From JASFYU01 sp045046905 (GTDB taxonomy: Bacteria; Bacteroidota; Bacteroidia; Flavobacteriales; Flavobacteriaceae): 36,110 nt of DNA. This document shows, in pieces, positions 8,174-16,221 of the stretch; position 1 is the stretch's first letter; the number at the start of each line of letters is the position of its first letter. The DNA is taken from positions 1 through 36,110 of the forward strand of contig JASFYU010000188.1 in NCBI GenBank assembly GCA_045046905.1. The letters run 5' to 3'. Made by a program: the position numbers and the translations under genes. The notes under the pieces are model-generated. The model made no database searches and was not told the origin of the DNA. It saw only the letters and a program-made list of their open reading frames with translations.

Positions 8174-9364
8174 ATGAATACCAAAATCATATTGTTTTCT
8201 GTTGTTTCGGCACTGCTTTTATCGACAAGTTGTGTCAGAGAGAAAAAGATAGAAAACCCTTTTTTGTCTCACATTTCCAAAGTAAAATCTGAATTTGCAG
8301 CTGACAAGCGTGTGGCATTATTTCATGTGGAAGTTATTAAAAATAATAACAAATACATTTTGAAGGGAGAAAGCGACCTGCCCGAAGCTATTTCTGCCTT
8401 AAAACAGAAATTACTAGCCGAAAACCTAGACTATATAGATAGTATTCAGCTTTTACCTTCGAAAGATTTAGAAGGAAAAACACAGGCCATAATAAATATT
8501 TCAGTCGCTAATTTAAGAAGCGCTCCAAAACATTCAGCAGAATTGGCTACTCAGGCTACCTTGGGCACCCCACTAAAAGTGCTTAAAAAAGAAGGAGAGT
8601 GGTATTATATTCAAACGCCTGATAAATACCTTTCGTGGGTCGACGATGGCGGTATCGAACTAATGAATGAGCAGCGGTCGGTTGAATGGAAAAGTGCTGC
8701 TAAAATTATTTACTTAAAAACCTATGGGCATGCCTATAATACTAATAAAGGAAAACAAGCCGTCTCAGACTTGGTGGCGGGCTGTGTTTTAGAAGTTACT
8801 AATGTGCTAGACAAGTATTATAAGGTCAAATACCCAGATGGTCGACAGGCATTTATTTTAAAAAGCGAGGCCGAAAAGTATAATGAATGGCTTGAAAATC
8901 TGGAGCTTTCTACTGAAAACCTGGTCGAAACCTCAAAAACTTTAATGGGCGTACCCTATTTATGGGGCGGCACCTCTACAAAAGGAATGGATTGTAGCGG
9001 CTTTACGAAAACCATTTACTTTTTAAACGGAATGGTAATTCCTAGAGACGCATCACAGCAGGTGCACACGGGAAAATCAATAGATTCAGTTCAAAACTTT
9101 GAAACCCTTCAAAAAGGCGATTTACTCTTTTTTGGAAGAAAGGCCACTGATTCTACTAGTGAAAAAGTTGTTCATGTAGGTATGTGGATCGGTAATAATG
9201 AATTTATTCACGCCTCAAATATGGTTCGTGTCAGTAGTATGGATCCCAATGCCGAGAATTTTGACCAAGGAAATAGAAAGCGGTATTTACGAACCAAACG
9301 CATTTTAAAAGAGGAAGGCGAAGATTTGATCAATTTAATGCAAACACCCTTGTTTAAAGATTAA
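8174..9364 (+). CDS. SH3 / NlpC-P60 cell-wall hydrolase lipoprotein
   Basis: A 396-aa lipoprotein with signal peptide and lipobox LSTSC (Cys20). Two SH3-like wall-binding segments follow (about residues 104-163, containing VANLRSAP, and 176-235). The C-terminal NlpC/P60 (C40) domain starts near residue 250 with MGVPYLWGGTSTKGMDCSGF. The catalytic Cys is in DCSG (about 274), His in VVHVGMWIG (about 334), and a second polar His in FIHAS. Such enzymes cut the gamma-D-glutamyl to diamino-acid bond of peptidoglycan stem peptides. The start is the ATG before the lipoprotein signal; the nine upstream codons add nothing. It is divergent from the RM operon, and a CCCTCATTGAGGG hairpin follows its stop. 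Confidence 0.92.
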   Translation: MNTKIILFSVVSALLLSTSCVREKKIENPFLSHISKVKSEFAADKRVALFHVEVIKNNNKYILKGESDLPEAISALKQKLLAENLDYIDSIQLLPSKDLEGKTQAIINISVANLRSAPKHSAELATQATLGTPLKVLKKEGEWYYIQTPDKYLSWVDDGGIELMNEQRSVEWKSAAKIIYLKTYGHAYNTNKGKQAVSDLVAGCVLEVTNVLDKYYKVKYPDGRQAFILKSEAEKYNEWLENLELSTENLVETSKTLMGVPYLWGGTSTKGMDCSGFTKTIYFLNGMVIPRDASQQVHTGKSIDSVQNFETLQKGDLLFFGRKATDSTSEKVVHVGMWIGNNEFIHASNMVRVSSMDPNAENFDQGNRKRYLRTKRILKEEGEDLINLMQTPLFKD

Positions 9365-9365
9365 T

Positions 9366-9426
9366 CCCTCATTGAGGGCCTAATCTACCTACCGCAGGCA
9401 GGCCTGTCTTGTTCCGATAGCTATCG
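9366..9426. repeat. Intergenic palindromic repeat cluster
   Basis: Holds CCCTCATTGAGGG (9366-9378; same as 5808-5820), a CCTACCGCAGGCAGG unit (9388-9402), related to those at 12119-12137 and 23347-23368, and the palindrome CGATAGCTATCG (9415-9426). A degenerate GGGTCGAACTTAG follows near 9469, resembling the TAGGTCGAACTCAG family. It sits between convergent genes and may act as a terminator in addition. Confidence 0.55.
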
Positions 9427-9529
9427 AAATATAAAATGTTTTTTCGGAAGCATAGCTCGTACCCTTGGGTCGAACTTAGCTTGAAAAACTAATTTGGGTC
9501 GCTGCACTTTTCAACGGACATAGAAAACG

Positions 9530-11008
9530 TCAAAACATTTTCTTTAATTTATTTTTAGTCACCTTCCCCAACACATTTCTTGGCAGTTCTTTTCTGAGAA
9601 TATAGTTTCTAGGAATTTTATAGGCTGGCAATCTTGTTTTTAGCCATTTTGAAAGAACTTTAAAATCGACTTCCTTTTCGGTAGATACGATACAGGCAGC
9701 GATTACTTCGCCCCATTCTTCATCAGCAAGTCCTACTACAGCGCAATCGGCTACATCTTTATATTTTCGCAATACATTCTCTATTTCAAGCGCTGAAATT
9801 TTATACCCGCCAGATTTGATAATATCTACACTATCGCGGCCCAATATCTTATATGATCCCTTGTTCAATTCGGCGATATCGCCAGTCTTAAACCAACCAT
9901 CTTTGGTAAATGCCTTTTGTGTGGCTTCGGGTTTTCGCCAATACTCCTTGAATAAGCTCGCCCCCTTGACCTGTATTTCTCCCGGTTGATTTTCAACAAT
10001 ACATTTGTTATCTGTATCTACCAATCGTATCTCGACCCCGGGGAAGGGTAGCCCTACATGACCAGCCCTGCGTTCGCCACGGTATGCATTTGATAATCCC
10101 ATACCAATTTCGGTCATACCATAGCGTTCCAATAACCTTTGCCCAGTAATTTCTTGCCATTTTTCAAGCACCGATACTGGTAAGGCGGCAGAACCTGAAA
10201 CCGTTAATCGAAGTTTTGAGGCCGCTTCGGAAAGTATTTTTTGCTCCTCGCTAGGGGCCTTGTTCCAGAATAAAATCAATTGGTAATATATTGTAGGAAC
10301 AGCCATAAAAATGGTCAATCGCCCTGATTTTATAATGTGCCATACCTTTTGTGCATCAAATTTGGGCATAAATTCGCAGCAGGCACCACTCCATAGCGCA
10401 CAGCTCAGAACATTGATGATACCGTGTACATGGTGTAGCGGAAGAAAATTTAGTATATAATCGTCGGCTTGCCACTCCCAAGCGTGGGTTAGGGTGGTTA
10501 TTTGGGTCTCGATAGTGTTATGGGTGGTAACCACGCCCTTGGGTTTACTAGTAGTGCCACTGGTATATAGAATCATTGCCCTACGTTCTCCTGTGATTTG
10601 GGGTAAATCTTTATTATTTTCCTTTAGAACGCTTTCTAGAGCAACTATTGAGATTCCAATCTTTTTTTCCAAGGGCTTAAGAAAGTCGAAATACGCCCCA
10701 TGGGCAATGACAAGTTTTGTTTGAGAATCTTCTAAAACATATTGAATTGATGGTAGTGGATGTAGTACACAGAGAGGTACCGCAATACCACCCGCAGCAC
10801 CAATACCCCAAAGTATTGCGGTATATTCAAAGGAGGGAGGTATTAAAAAAGATATTCGCGCCTCATTAAGATCGGCAGCCTTGTTCAGCAAATTAGCGGC
10901 AACATTTTTGGAAGCTTTTAAAAGTTGGCTGTATGAAAAAGATGCTCTATCGGCAACTATTGCCGTTCGGTCTCTAAAAATCTCAGCTTGACCCTGAAGT
11001 GATATCAT
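9530..11008 (-). CDS. AMP-forming acyl-CoA synthetase, MatB/ACSF3-like
   Basis: 492 aa, the length of malonyl/methylmalonyl-CoA synthetases. It activates a carboxylic acid with ATP and CoA in the cytoplasm. The P-loop MILYTSGTTSKPKGVVTTH is at about 145-163. The A5 region ERYGMTEIGMGLSNAYRGER and hinge/A8 region GRDSVDIIKSGGYKISALE closely follow the MatB/ACSF3 subgroup pattern, and PRNVLGKVTKNKL carries the C-terminal catalytic lysine. This favours a malonate- or short-chain-type substrate, but specificity is inferred. It starts 12 bp after the Gfo/Idh/MocA gene on the same strand, so the two are probably co-transcribed. Confidence 0.88.
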   Translation of the reverse strand: MISLQGQAEIFRDRTAIVADRASFSYSQLLKASKNVAANLLNKAADLNEARISFLIPPSFEYTAILWGIGAAGGIAVPLCVLHPLPSIQYVLEDSQTKLVIAHGAYFDFLKPLEKKIGISIVALESVLKENNKDLPQITGERRAMILYTSGTTSKPKGVVTTHNTIETQITTLTHAWEWQADDYILNFLPLHHVHGIINVLSCALWSGACCEFMPKFDAQKVWHIIKSGRLTIFMAVPTIYYQLILFWNKAPSEEQKILSEAASKLRLTVSGSAALPVSVLEKWQEITGQRLLERYGMTEIGMGLSNAYRGERRAGHVGLPFPGVEIRLVDTDNKCIVENQPGEIQVKGASLFKEYWRKPEATQKAFTKDGWFKTGDIAELNKGSYKILGRDSVDIIKSGGYKISALEIENVLRKYKDVADCAVVGLADEEWGEVIAACIVSTEKEVDFKVLSKWLKTRLPAYKIPRNYILRKELPRNVLGKVTKNKLKKMF

Positions 11009-11020
11009 AGGTCTCTCTTA

Positions 11021-12082
11021 TTACAAAAAGACCGTTTTTCCTGTGCGGTATGATTCATCGGCCGCCAAAACAATCCGCAAGCTATTCACCGCATCAGAGA
11101 GATGGCTGTTCATATCTAGATTATCAACAATGGTTCTAAGAAAATATTCCTGTTCCAAAAGACATAGACCATCATGATCGGGTTCGTCTGAGGTGTCAAT
11201 AATTTCATCAGGCTTGGTGAAATTTCCGTTCTTGTCGAGAGCGCTATGGTGCAATTTTAGGGCTCCTGTCTTTGAATGACTGTCTACATCGTCAGAATCG
11301 CCTTTGGCTTCGTCAATAATCGAAACACAGCCTTTGGGGCCGATTACATCCTTGACAAAAAAGGCCGTTTCGCTCATCATAGGACCCCAGCCAGCCTCAT
11401 ACCATCCAACGGAACCATCTTTAAAACGAACCTGCAATTGACCATAATTATACATTTTGGTATCAATTTCATCAGAAAGCCTCGCCCCGATAGCACTTAC
11501 GCTTAGCGGTGTCGATTGCGTCATCAGGCACATCACGTCTACATAGTGTACGCCACAGTCCACAATAGGAGACATAGAGTTCATCAGCTGTTTATGGGTG
11601 TACCAATGTTCACCCGAACTTTGTTGGTTGAGATTCATGCGCATGACTAAGGGCTTGCCCAATGTACGTGAGATTTCCACGAATTTTGTCCAAGCGGGGT
11701 GTACGCGTAAAATATAGCCGACGACCATTTTTCTGCCTTTTTCATGGGCTAGATCGACTAGACTTTGTGCTTCCTCGACGGTCAGGGCCAAGGGTTTTTC
11801 TACAAATATATGGGCCTTGGCATGTAATGCGGCCCTGATATACGTAGCGTGCGTGTCAGGATAGGTGTTTATAGAAACGGCGTCGGGCTTTGTAGTTGCC
11901 AAGGCCTTTTCAAAATTATCGAAAGTAGGATAACCGCCTAATTCTTGAGATATTTTTTCGCGACTCTCAGGTTTTCGACTCACAAGGCCAACAATTTCAA
12001 AACCATCCAATTGATGATAGGCGCGGGCATGAGAGGTACCCATATTTCCGCAGCCGACTACTAAAATCTTTATTTTGCTCAT
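11021..12082 (-). CDS. Gfo/Idh/MocA-family NAD(P)-dependent oxidoreductase
   Basis: 353 aa. The N-terminal Rossmann fold begins ILVVGCGNMGTSHARAY (GxGxxG). The family EKP motif is present as HIFVEKPLALTVEEAQ. The C-terminal alpha/beta domain contains SPIVDCGVHYVDVMCLM with the conserved Asp/His of the active site. Members oxidise or reduce sugars, inositols or sugar-like alcohols with NAD(P). It lies between an acyl-CoA synthetase and a PQQ dehydrogenase, hinting at oxidation of a sugar or related acid, but the substrate cannot be read from the sequence. No signal peptide, so cytoplasmic. Confidence 0.9.
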   Translation of the reverse strand: MSKIKILVVGCGNMGTSHARAYHQLDGFEIVGLVSRKPESREKISQELGGYPTFDNFEKALATTKPDAVSINTYPDTHATYIRAALHAKAHIFVEKPLALTVEEAQSLVDLAHEKGRKMVVGYILRVHPAWTKFVEISRTLGKPLVMRMNLNQQSSGEHWYTHKQLMNSMSPIVDCGVHYVDVMCLMTQSTPLSVSAIGARLSDEIDTKMYNYGQLQVRFKDGSVGWYEAGWGPMMSETAFFVKDVIGPKGCVSIIDEAKGDSDDVDSHSKTGALKLHHSALDKNGNFTKPDEIIDTSDEPDHDGLCLLEQEYFLRTIVDNLDMNSHLSDAVNSLRIVLAADESYRTGKTVFL

Positions 12083-12118
12083 TTTTTATTTTTAAATTAT
12101 TCCCACCAATGGGTTTAA

Positions 12119-12137
12119 CCTGCCTACCGCAGGCAGG
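12119..12137. repeat. Palindromic repeat CCTGCCT-ACCGC-AGGCAGG
   Basis: A perfect 7-bp stem and 5-base loop between the PQQ dehydrogenase and the oxidoreductase gene. It shares its core with the units at 9388-9402 and 23347-23368. Because it lies within a possible operon it may modulate downstream expression. Confidence 0.6.
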
Positions 12138-12158
12138 CTTGCATCGAAATGTTAACGT

Positions 12159-14294
12159 TTATTCCAGTGCAAAGGCCAGAATCTGATTCCCTTTTTTTGT
12201 GCCCAATTTTTCTCCCCCACAGGCGATGGCGATATATTGTTTTCCATTTAGCTCATACATGGCCGGTGTAGCAAAAGCTGGGGCGGGCAATTTATATTCC
12301 CATAAGACTTTGCCCGTTCTTTTGTCGAAGGCCCTGAAGAAGCCGTCACGGGAGGCACCAATAAATAACAGGCCATTTTTTGTAACTACGGCGCCTCCGT
12401 AATTTTCGGTGCCGGTTCCTGTAATCCCTTTTTCAAGTAATTCAGGGGTTTCACCAAAGGGGATAGACCAAATATACTCCCCTGAATTTAAATCGATGGC
12501 GTGCATAGTACCCCAAGGCGGGGAAATTGCCGGAAGCCCATCGCTATCCAAAAATTTAGTATATCCAAGGTGTTCATAGGGAATGCCATCTTCCTGAATT
12601 TTTTTTGTGGTCTCCACAGTATTATGTTGTATTTCTTGATCGAATAAGAACCGTAGAAGGGCCTCCATTTCTCTTGTGGTAATCTGGGGAAAGCCTGTCA
12701 TCATACCCTTTCCTTGAGAGATTATATTGGTGACTTCATTTTTTTTCTTATGTCGCTTTAGGTCGACCAATGATGGATACCCACTGGCTTTGGCGCCTTT
12801 CCTATCTGCTTGATGGCAGCTAAGACAGTAGGTATTATACACACCTTGGCCCAATGACAGGCCTGCATAATCGTTTTTTGCCACCCCCATTTGTAACAGC
12901 CATGCCATTTCATTTGAGTTTACATAGAGAATACCTTTATCGGGATCAGCTGATGCTCCGCCCCATTCGGCGGCACCATCATAGCCCGGCAAAAGCAAAA
13001 CGGGGTCTAGACTAGGAGGGGCATACATACGCTTGTCAAAAGTTTTGAATATTTCTAAGAGCGAGTCTCTATTTTTCGCATAGGGGCTGATATCATTCTG
13101 GGTCAGTTCGCTAGATTGTCGGGCAAAGGGTTTTGGTTTTAAGGGTAAAGGTTGAGTAGGCCATGCCTGCTCACCTGCCAGGCTCGAGGGTGGCACCGCA
13201 ACTTCTTCGATATCGAACAAGGGCTCGCCCGTTTTTCGGTCGAACACAAAAACATATCCTTGTTTGGTGACTTGGGCGACCGCAGCTATTTTTTTGCCTT
13301 TTCGCTCCACCATTAAAAGATTAGGTGGTGCAGGTGGATCACGGTCCCAAATATCATGATGGGTAAACTGAAAGTGCCAAAGACGTTTGCCGGTATTGAC
13401 ATCGAGGGCCAATAGGCAGTTGGCGTATAGATTGCTTCCCAGACGCTTACCTCCATAAAAATCAGGAGCTGCTGAACCTGTGGGTACGTATAGCACACCT
13501 TCTTCCTCATCCAAGGCCATGCCGGCCCAGTTGTTCGCGGCCCCGACCATTGTGTTTTTATAGGCTGTTGAGTCTTTCCAGGTCTCATAACCATCTTCTC
13601 CAGGATACGGAATAGTATGAAAGACCCATTCTACCTCTCCGCTTATCACATTGAAGGCCATTACATTTCCAGGAGCTGCACCAGCACCTTCCGATAGTCG
13701 TAAAGGCATAATGATGAGGTTTTTATAAACCGTTCCGGGAGTACTGGAAGTAACAAATTTTTGCTGTGCCGATTTAGGCATGCCCGAACGCATATCTACT
13801 TTTCCGTTATCGCCAAAAGAGGGTATTGGTTTTCCCGTTAAGGCATTTAAAGCGAATAGATTGGAACCTCGGGTGCAGAAAATTCGTTTATCACTGCCGT
13901 TTTCCCAATATGAAACGCCCCTGCTAGCGGAATGCGAAACCTTGACTGAATCACCAAATTGCCAAATCTCTGCTCCAGTAGCGGCGTGCAGCGCAACTAC
14001 GCGAAGGGCCGCCGTGACCCCGTACAAAATGCTATCGACAATAATGGGGCTCATTTGCATTTGACCATAGTCAGCGGCTTTATAAGACCAAGCGACTTTT
14101 AAACCAGAAACGTTTTCTGGAGTTATCTGCGATAGTGTAGTGTAATGGCTACGGCCAGGATCGCCCAAATAGGAAGACCATGTGTTATATTTTTTTTTGG
14201 AGGTATTTTCTTTTTTTTGTGATTCACAGCCCAAAACTAAAATTGCAAATAGCAGCGGGAAGAGTACAGATTGAAAAAGATGTTTATATGCCAT
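12159..14294 (-). CDS. PQQ-dependent dehydrogenase with internal cytochrome c domain (lipoprotein)
   Basis: 711-aa quinoprotein of the glucose/alcohol dehydrogenase beta-propeller class. The signal peptide ends at lipobox LVLGC (Cys23), so it is periplasmic and membrane-anchored. Propeller repeats include ATGAEIWQFG, NTGKRLWHFQFTHHDIWDRD (the PQQ-dehydrogenase signature stretch) and RTGKVLWEYKLPAPAFATP at the end. Inserted in the propeller at about 484-575 is a cytochrome c module with CLSCH (490-494) and GKGMMTGFP giving possible Met ligand. It oxidises an alcohol or sugar and passes electrons through heme. No PQQ synthesis gene is seen here. The downstream oxidoreductase starts 76 bp after its stop. 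Confidence 0.92.
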   Translation of the reverse strand: MAYKHLFQSVLFPLLFAILVLGCESQKKENTSKKKYNTWSSYLGDPGRSHYTTLSQITPENVSGLKVAWSYKAADYGQMQMSPIIVDSILYGVTAALRVVALHAATGAEIWQFGDSVKVSHSASRGVSYWENGSDKRIFCTRGSNLFALNALTGKPIPSFGDNGKVDMRSGMPKSAQQKFVTSSTPGTVYKNLIIMPLRLSEGAGAAPGNVMAFNVISGEVEWVFHTIPYPGEDGYETWKDSTAYKNTMVGAANNWAGMALDEEEGVLYVPTGSAAPDFYGGKRLGSNLYANCLLALDVNTGKRLWHFQFTHHDIWDRDPPAPPNLLMVERKGKKIAAVAQVTKQGYVFVFDRKTGEPLFDIEEVAVPPSSLAGEQAWPTQPLPLKPKPFARQSSELTQNDISPYAKNRDSLLEIFKTFDKRMYAPPSLDPVLLLPGYDGAAEWGGASADPDKGILYVNSNEMAWLLQMGVAKNDYAGLSLGQGVYNTYCLSCHQADRKGAKASGYPSLVDLKRHKKKNEVTNIISQGKGMMTGFPQITTREMEALLRFLFDQEIQHNTVETTKKIQEDGIPYEHLGYTKFLDSDGLPAISPPWGTMHAIDLNSGEYIWSIPFGETPELLEKGITGTGTENYGGAVVTKNGLLFIGASRDGFFRAFDKRTGKVLWEYKLPAPAFATPAMYELNGKQYIAIACGGEKLGTKKGNQILAFALE

Positions 14295-14336
14295 TGAAGA
14301 TAAATTAGCCTTTCTAAAAATAAGGAAAATAAAGAG

Positions 14337-15206
14337 TCACTCATTAAAATAAGTTTTTAAAATTCTATGTACCGAACTATAATACGAGCTTCCGAACAAA
14401 TTGAGATGTACTAATAAATAGTATAGTTGATAAATATTCATCAGCGCGGTATCATCGATACCTTGCGGAAAGTGCTCTGCGTAGGCATCGTAGAAAGTTG
14501 AGTTAAAACCCCCAAAAAGACGGGTCATGGCGATATCTACTTCATGATGTCCGAAATAAATGGCTGGGTCTATCAAATACGGACTTCCATTTTTGGAAAT
14601 CAGATAATTGCCCCTCCACAGATCACCATGTAGCAACGAAGGTTTTACTTCGGGAAAAATAGTACTACACCTTTTTAACATTTTTTGCAGTGATGGAATT
14701 TCAGCTGGGTCGAGCATTTGCCTGGCACGAGAAATTTCTAATTGGGGCAACAATCGCTCCTGTACATAAAAAGTAGACCAATTGAGTTGTTCGGTATTGG
14801 ACTGTGGCAGACTTCCGATAAAATTATCTGTCTGCCCTCCAAAATTATCAGCCGCCGAATGTTGGTGTAGGGCGGCCAAGTGGTGTCCTAAAAGATCCAT
14901 ATCGTCAAAGGATGCCTTTTAGGGTTCAATATATTCCAGTAACAAAAAACCACCTTTTTTCAGGGCTTCACAGAGTAAAACTTTTGGTGTAGCAATAGTT
15001 TTTGTTCGCGATATGGCTTCTAAGCCATTTTTTTCGGCCAAAAACATGGCATATGCCTGTTTACCGAGGTTTTTTTTGCAAAAAAAACGCTCCGTTGTGG
15101 TTTCAAGAAGATAGGCTTGAGAGATGTCGCCGCCAGATACAGGCGTGACTTTTAGAATAGAAATTCTTAAAAGAGATTCGATATGTTCTTTGATGTGATT
15201 ATCCAT
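14337..15206 (-). pseudogene. Fructosamine-3-kinase-family gene with one in-frame stop
   Basis: The frame reads from the ATG at 15206 as MDNHIKEHIESLLRIS and stops at TAA 14921-14919 after LLLEYIEP. It then continues without a frame change as KASFDDMDLLGHHLAALHQ to 14337. The total of about 290 codons equals the family length. The second half has the catalytic loop LLHGDLWRGNYL, the metal-binding IDPAIYFGHHEVDIAM and the family ending GFNSTFYDAYAEHFP. These kinases phosphorylate ketosamines (glycated proteins or sugars) as a repair step. Everything except one codon is intact, so this is recent inactivation, a sequencing error, readthrough, or two half-proteins with a restart at ATG 14900. Listed as a pseudogene with that reservation. 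Confidence 0.8.
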
Positions 15207-15237
15207 ATTGACTAAAGGTCATATATATCATGAATTT

Positions 15238-15245
15238 CAAAATTA
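15238..15245 (-). promoter_or_regulatory. Possible -7 box (TAATTTTG) for the fructosamine-kinase gene
   Basis: Matches TAnnTTTG on the minus strand, 32 bases upstream of the ATG at 15206. The -33 partner is poor, so support is partial. Confidence 0.35.
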
Positions 15246-15364
15246 ATTTTTGACTGTTTGTTTCCTAAATTCAATATGGGCGATATGAGGAGGGTAAAGT
15301 AAAATGTATTGATAAAGTCTGAATGAGATAATGAGTACATTGAAGATGTTCTTTTGACTATGAT

Positions 15365-15379
15365 CTGGGTTCGACCTAA
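15365..15379. repeat. Left 15-bp repeat flanking the CBS gene
   Basis: CTGGGTTCGACCTAA, one mismatch from the terminal repeat of the element at 116-340. It is inverted relative to 16148-16162. Together the two enclose 798 bp with the CBS-domain gene. Confidence 0.6.
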
Positions 15380-15464
15380 AATTTGTTACCGTTTTGATGA
15401 TTTTTATCATGATTTTTCGCGTTTTGGAACTCTAAATTTAACATTGAATTTAAAACTTGTAATT

Positions 15465-15884
15465 ATGAAAAGAAGAACACCAATTTCAACAATAATGACC
15501 AGTGATGTCATTACCTTACAAAATAATGACAATTTAGAAACTGCTGAGCGCCTTTTTAAAAAATACAATATAAGGCATGTACCTGTTGTTAGCGGCGACA
15601 AAATCATAGGAATGCTAAGTTATACAGATTTGCTTCGTATTAGTTTTGTTGATGCAATAGACGATGATGAGGAAACTGTAGAAAGTATAGTATACAATAT
15701 GTTTACCATAGAACAGGTAATGACCAAAAATTTGACTGAAGTGTCCTCATCGATCACCATAAAGGAAGTGGCCGAGATTTTGTCAGAAAATGAGTTTCAT
15801 GCAATTCCTGTGGTAGATGATGACAAATTGGTCGGTATTGTTACAACAACCGATATGATAAAGTATTTATTGAGTCAGTTTTAA
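15465..15884 (+). CDS. CBS-domain pair protein
   Basis: 139 aa, made almost entirely of two CBS domains: IMTSDVITLQNNDNLETAER...HVPVVSGDKIIGMLSYTDLLR and VMTKNLTEVSS...HAIPVVDDDKLVGIVTTTDMIK. Free-standing CBS pairs sense adenine nucleotides or related ligands and regulate other proteins; no partner is identifiable here. The start is the ATG at 15465, where the typical MKRRTPISTIM begins; the longer open frame back to 15354 runs through the flanking repeat and is not protein-like. The gene is enclosed by inverted copies of the 15-bp repeat (15365-15379 and 16148-16162). Confidence 0.88.
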   Translation: MKRRTPISTIMTSDVITLQNNDNLETAERLFKKYNIRHVPVVSGDKIIGMLSYTDLLRISFVDAIDDDEETVESIVYNMFTIEQVMTKNLTEVSSSITIKEVAEILSENEFHAIPVVDDDKLVGIVTTTDMIKYLLSQF

Positions 15885-16008
15885 TCGCAGGGCGATGGTC
15901 TAAAAGGGTCGAACCAATTTATCTATAAACGAAGTCATTCATACGCATTCATGCTTCGGTTTCATTTTACACAGGCGTTTAGTAGTATCACTTTACTCCT
16001 TATTTCTG

Positions 16009-16039
16009 TAGCCCTACCTACGGCAAGTAGGTAGGGCTA
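16009..16039. terminator. Strong hairpin after the CBS gene
   Basis: A perfect 13-bp stem, TAGCCCTACCTAC with GTAGGTAGGGCTA, and loop GGCAA. Loop and stem resemble the CCTGCCT/AGGCAGG palindrome family in design (stem around a CGGCAA loop as at 23354-23361). There is no long T run, so terminator function is inferred; it may be an intergenic repeat unit. Confidence 0.5.
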
Positions 16040-16041
16040 TG

Positions 16042-16162
16042 CAAATAAAAGGCAATCTTATCATGTAAACTTTTTGAAATATCTAGATATTCCTTCAAAT
16101 TTTCCATTTCAAATCTTAGCTTTTATTTGTATTTTGTAGATTAAATCTTAGGTCGAACTCAG
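16042..16162. repeat. Right copy of the TAGGTCGAACTCAG repeat with shared flank
   Basis: Ends in TTAGGTCGAACTCAG (16148-16162). The preceding about 75 bases align with the reverse complement of 116-205 in the first element. Bases from about 16128 on also match 23384-23424 almost exactly. Confidence 0.65.
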
Positions 16163-16188
16163 GTTAGCAGTAAAATTAGGGTATGAAA

Positions 16189-16200
16189 CCCACTGGTGGG
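16189..16200. terminator. Short hairpin CCCAC-TG-GTGGG
   Basis: Inverted repeat downstream of the beta-lactamase-like pseudogene in its direction of transcription. Small stem and no clear T run, so weak support. Confidence 0.3.
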
Positions 16201-16221
16201 AATAAAAGAATATATAGATTA

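Noticed and set aside
8064..8174. N-terminal extension of the DNA methyltransferase to 8174
   Set aside because: Residues are unlike the family, the true family start MKKLKVLELFAG is at 8063, and the extension covers the divergent promoter repeats.
13313..13594. Minus-strand frame inside the PQQ dehydrogenase
   Set aside because: Overlaps the real gene in another frame and has no independent support.
3690..14921. Stop-codon reassignment or programmed TAA readthrough to explain two in-frame TAA codons
   Set aside because: Other genes use TAA normally as a stop, the methyltransferase also has a frameshift, and no readthrough or selenocysteine-type element is visible.
15354..15464. N-terminal extension of the CBS protein
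   Set aside because: It translates the flanking repeat and AT-rich leader; the CBS domains and a normal start begin at 15465.
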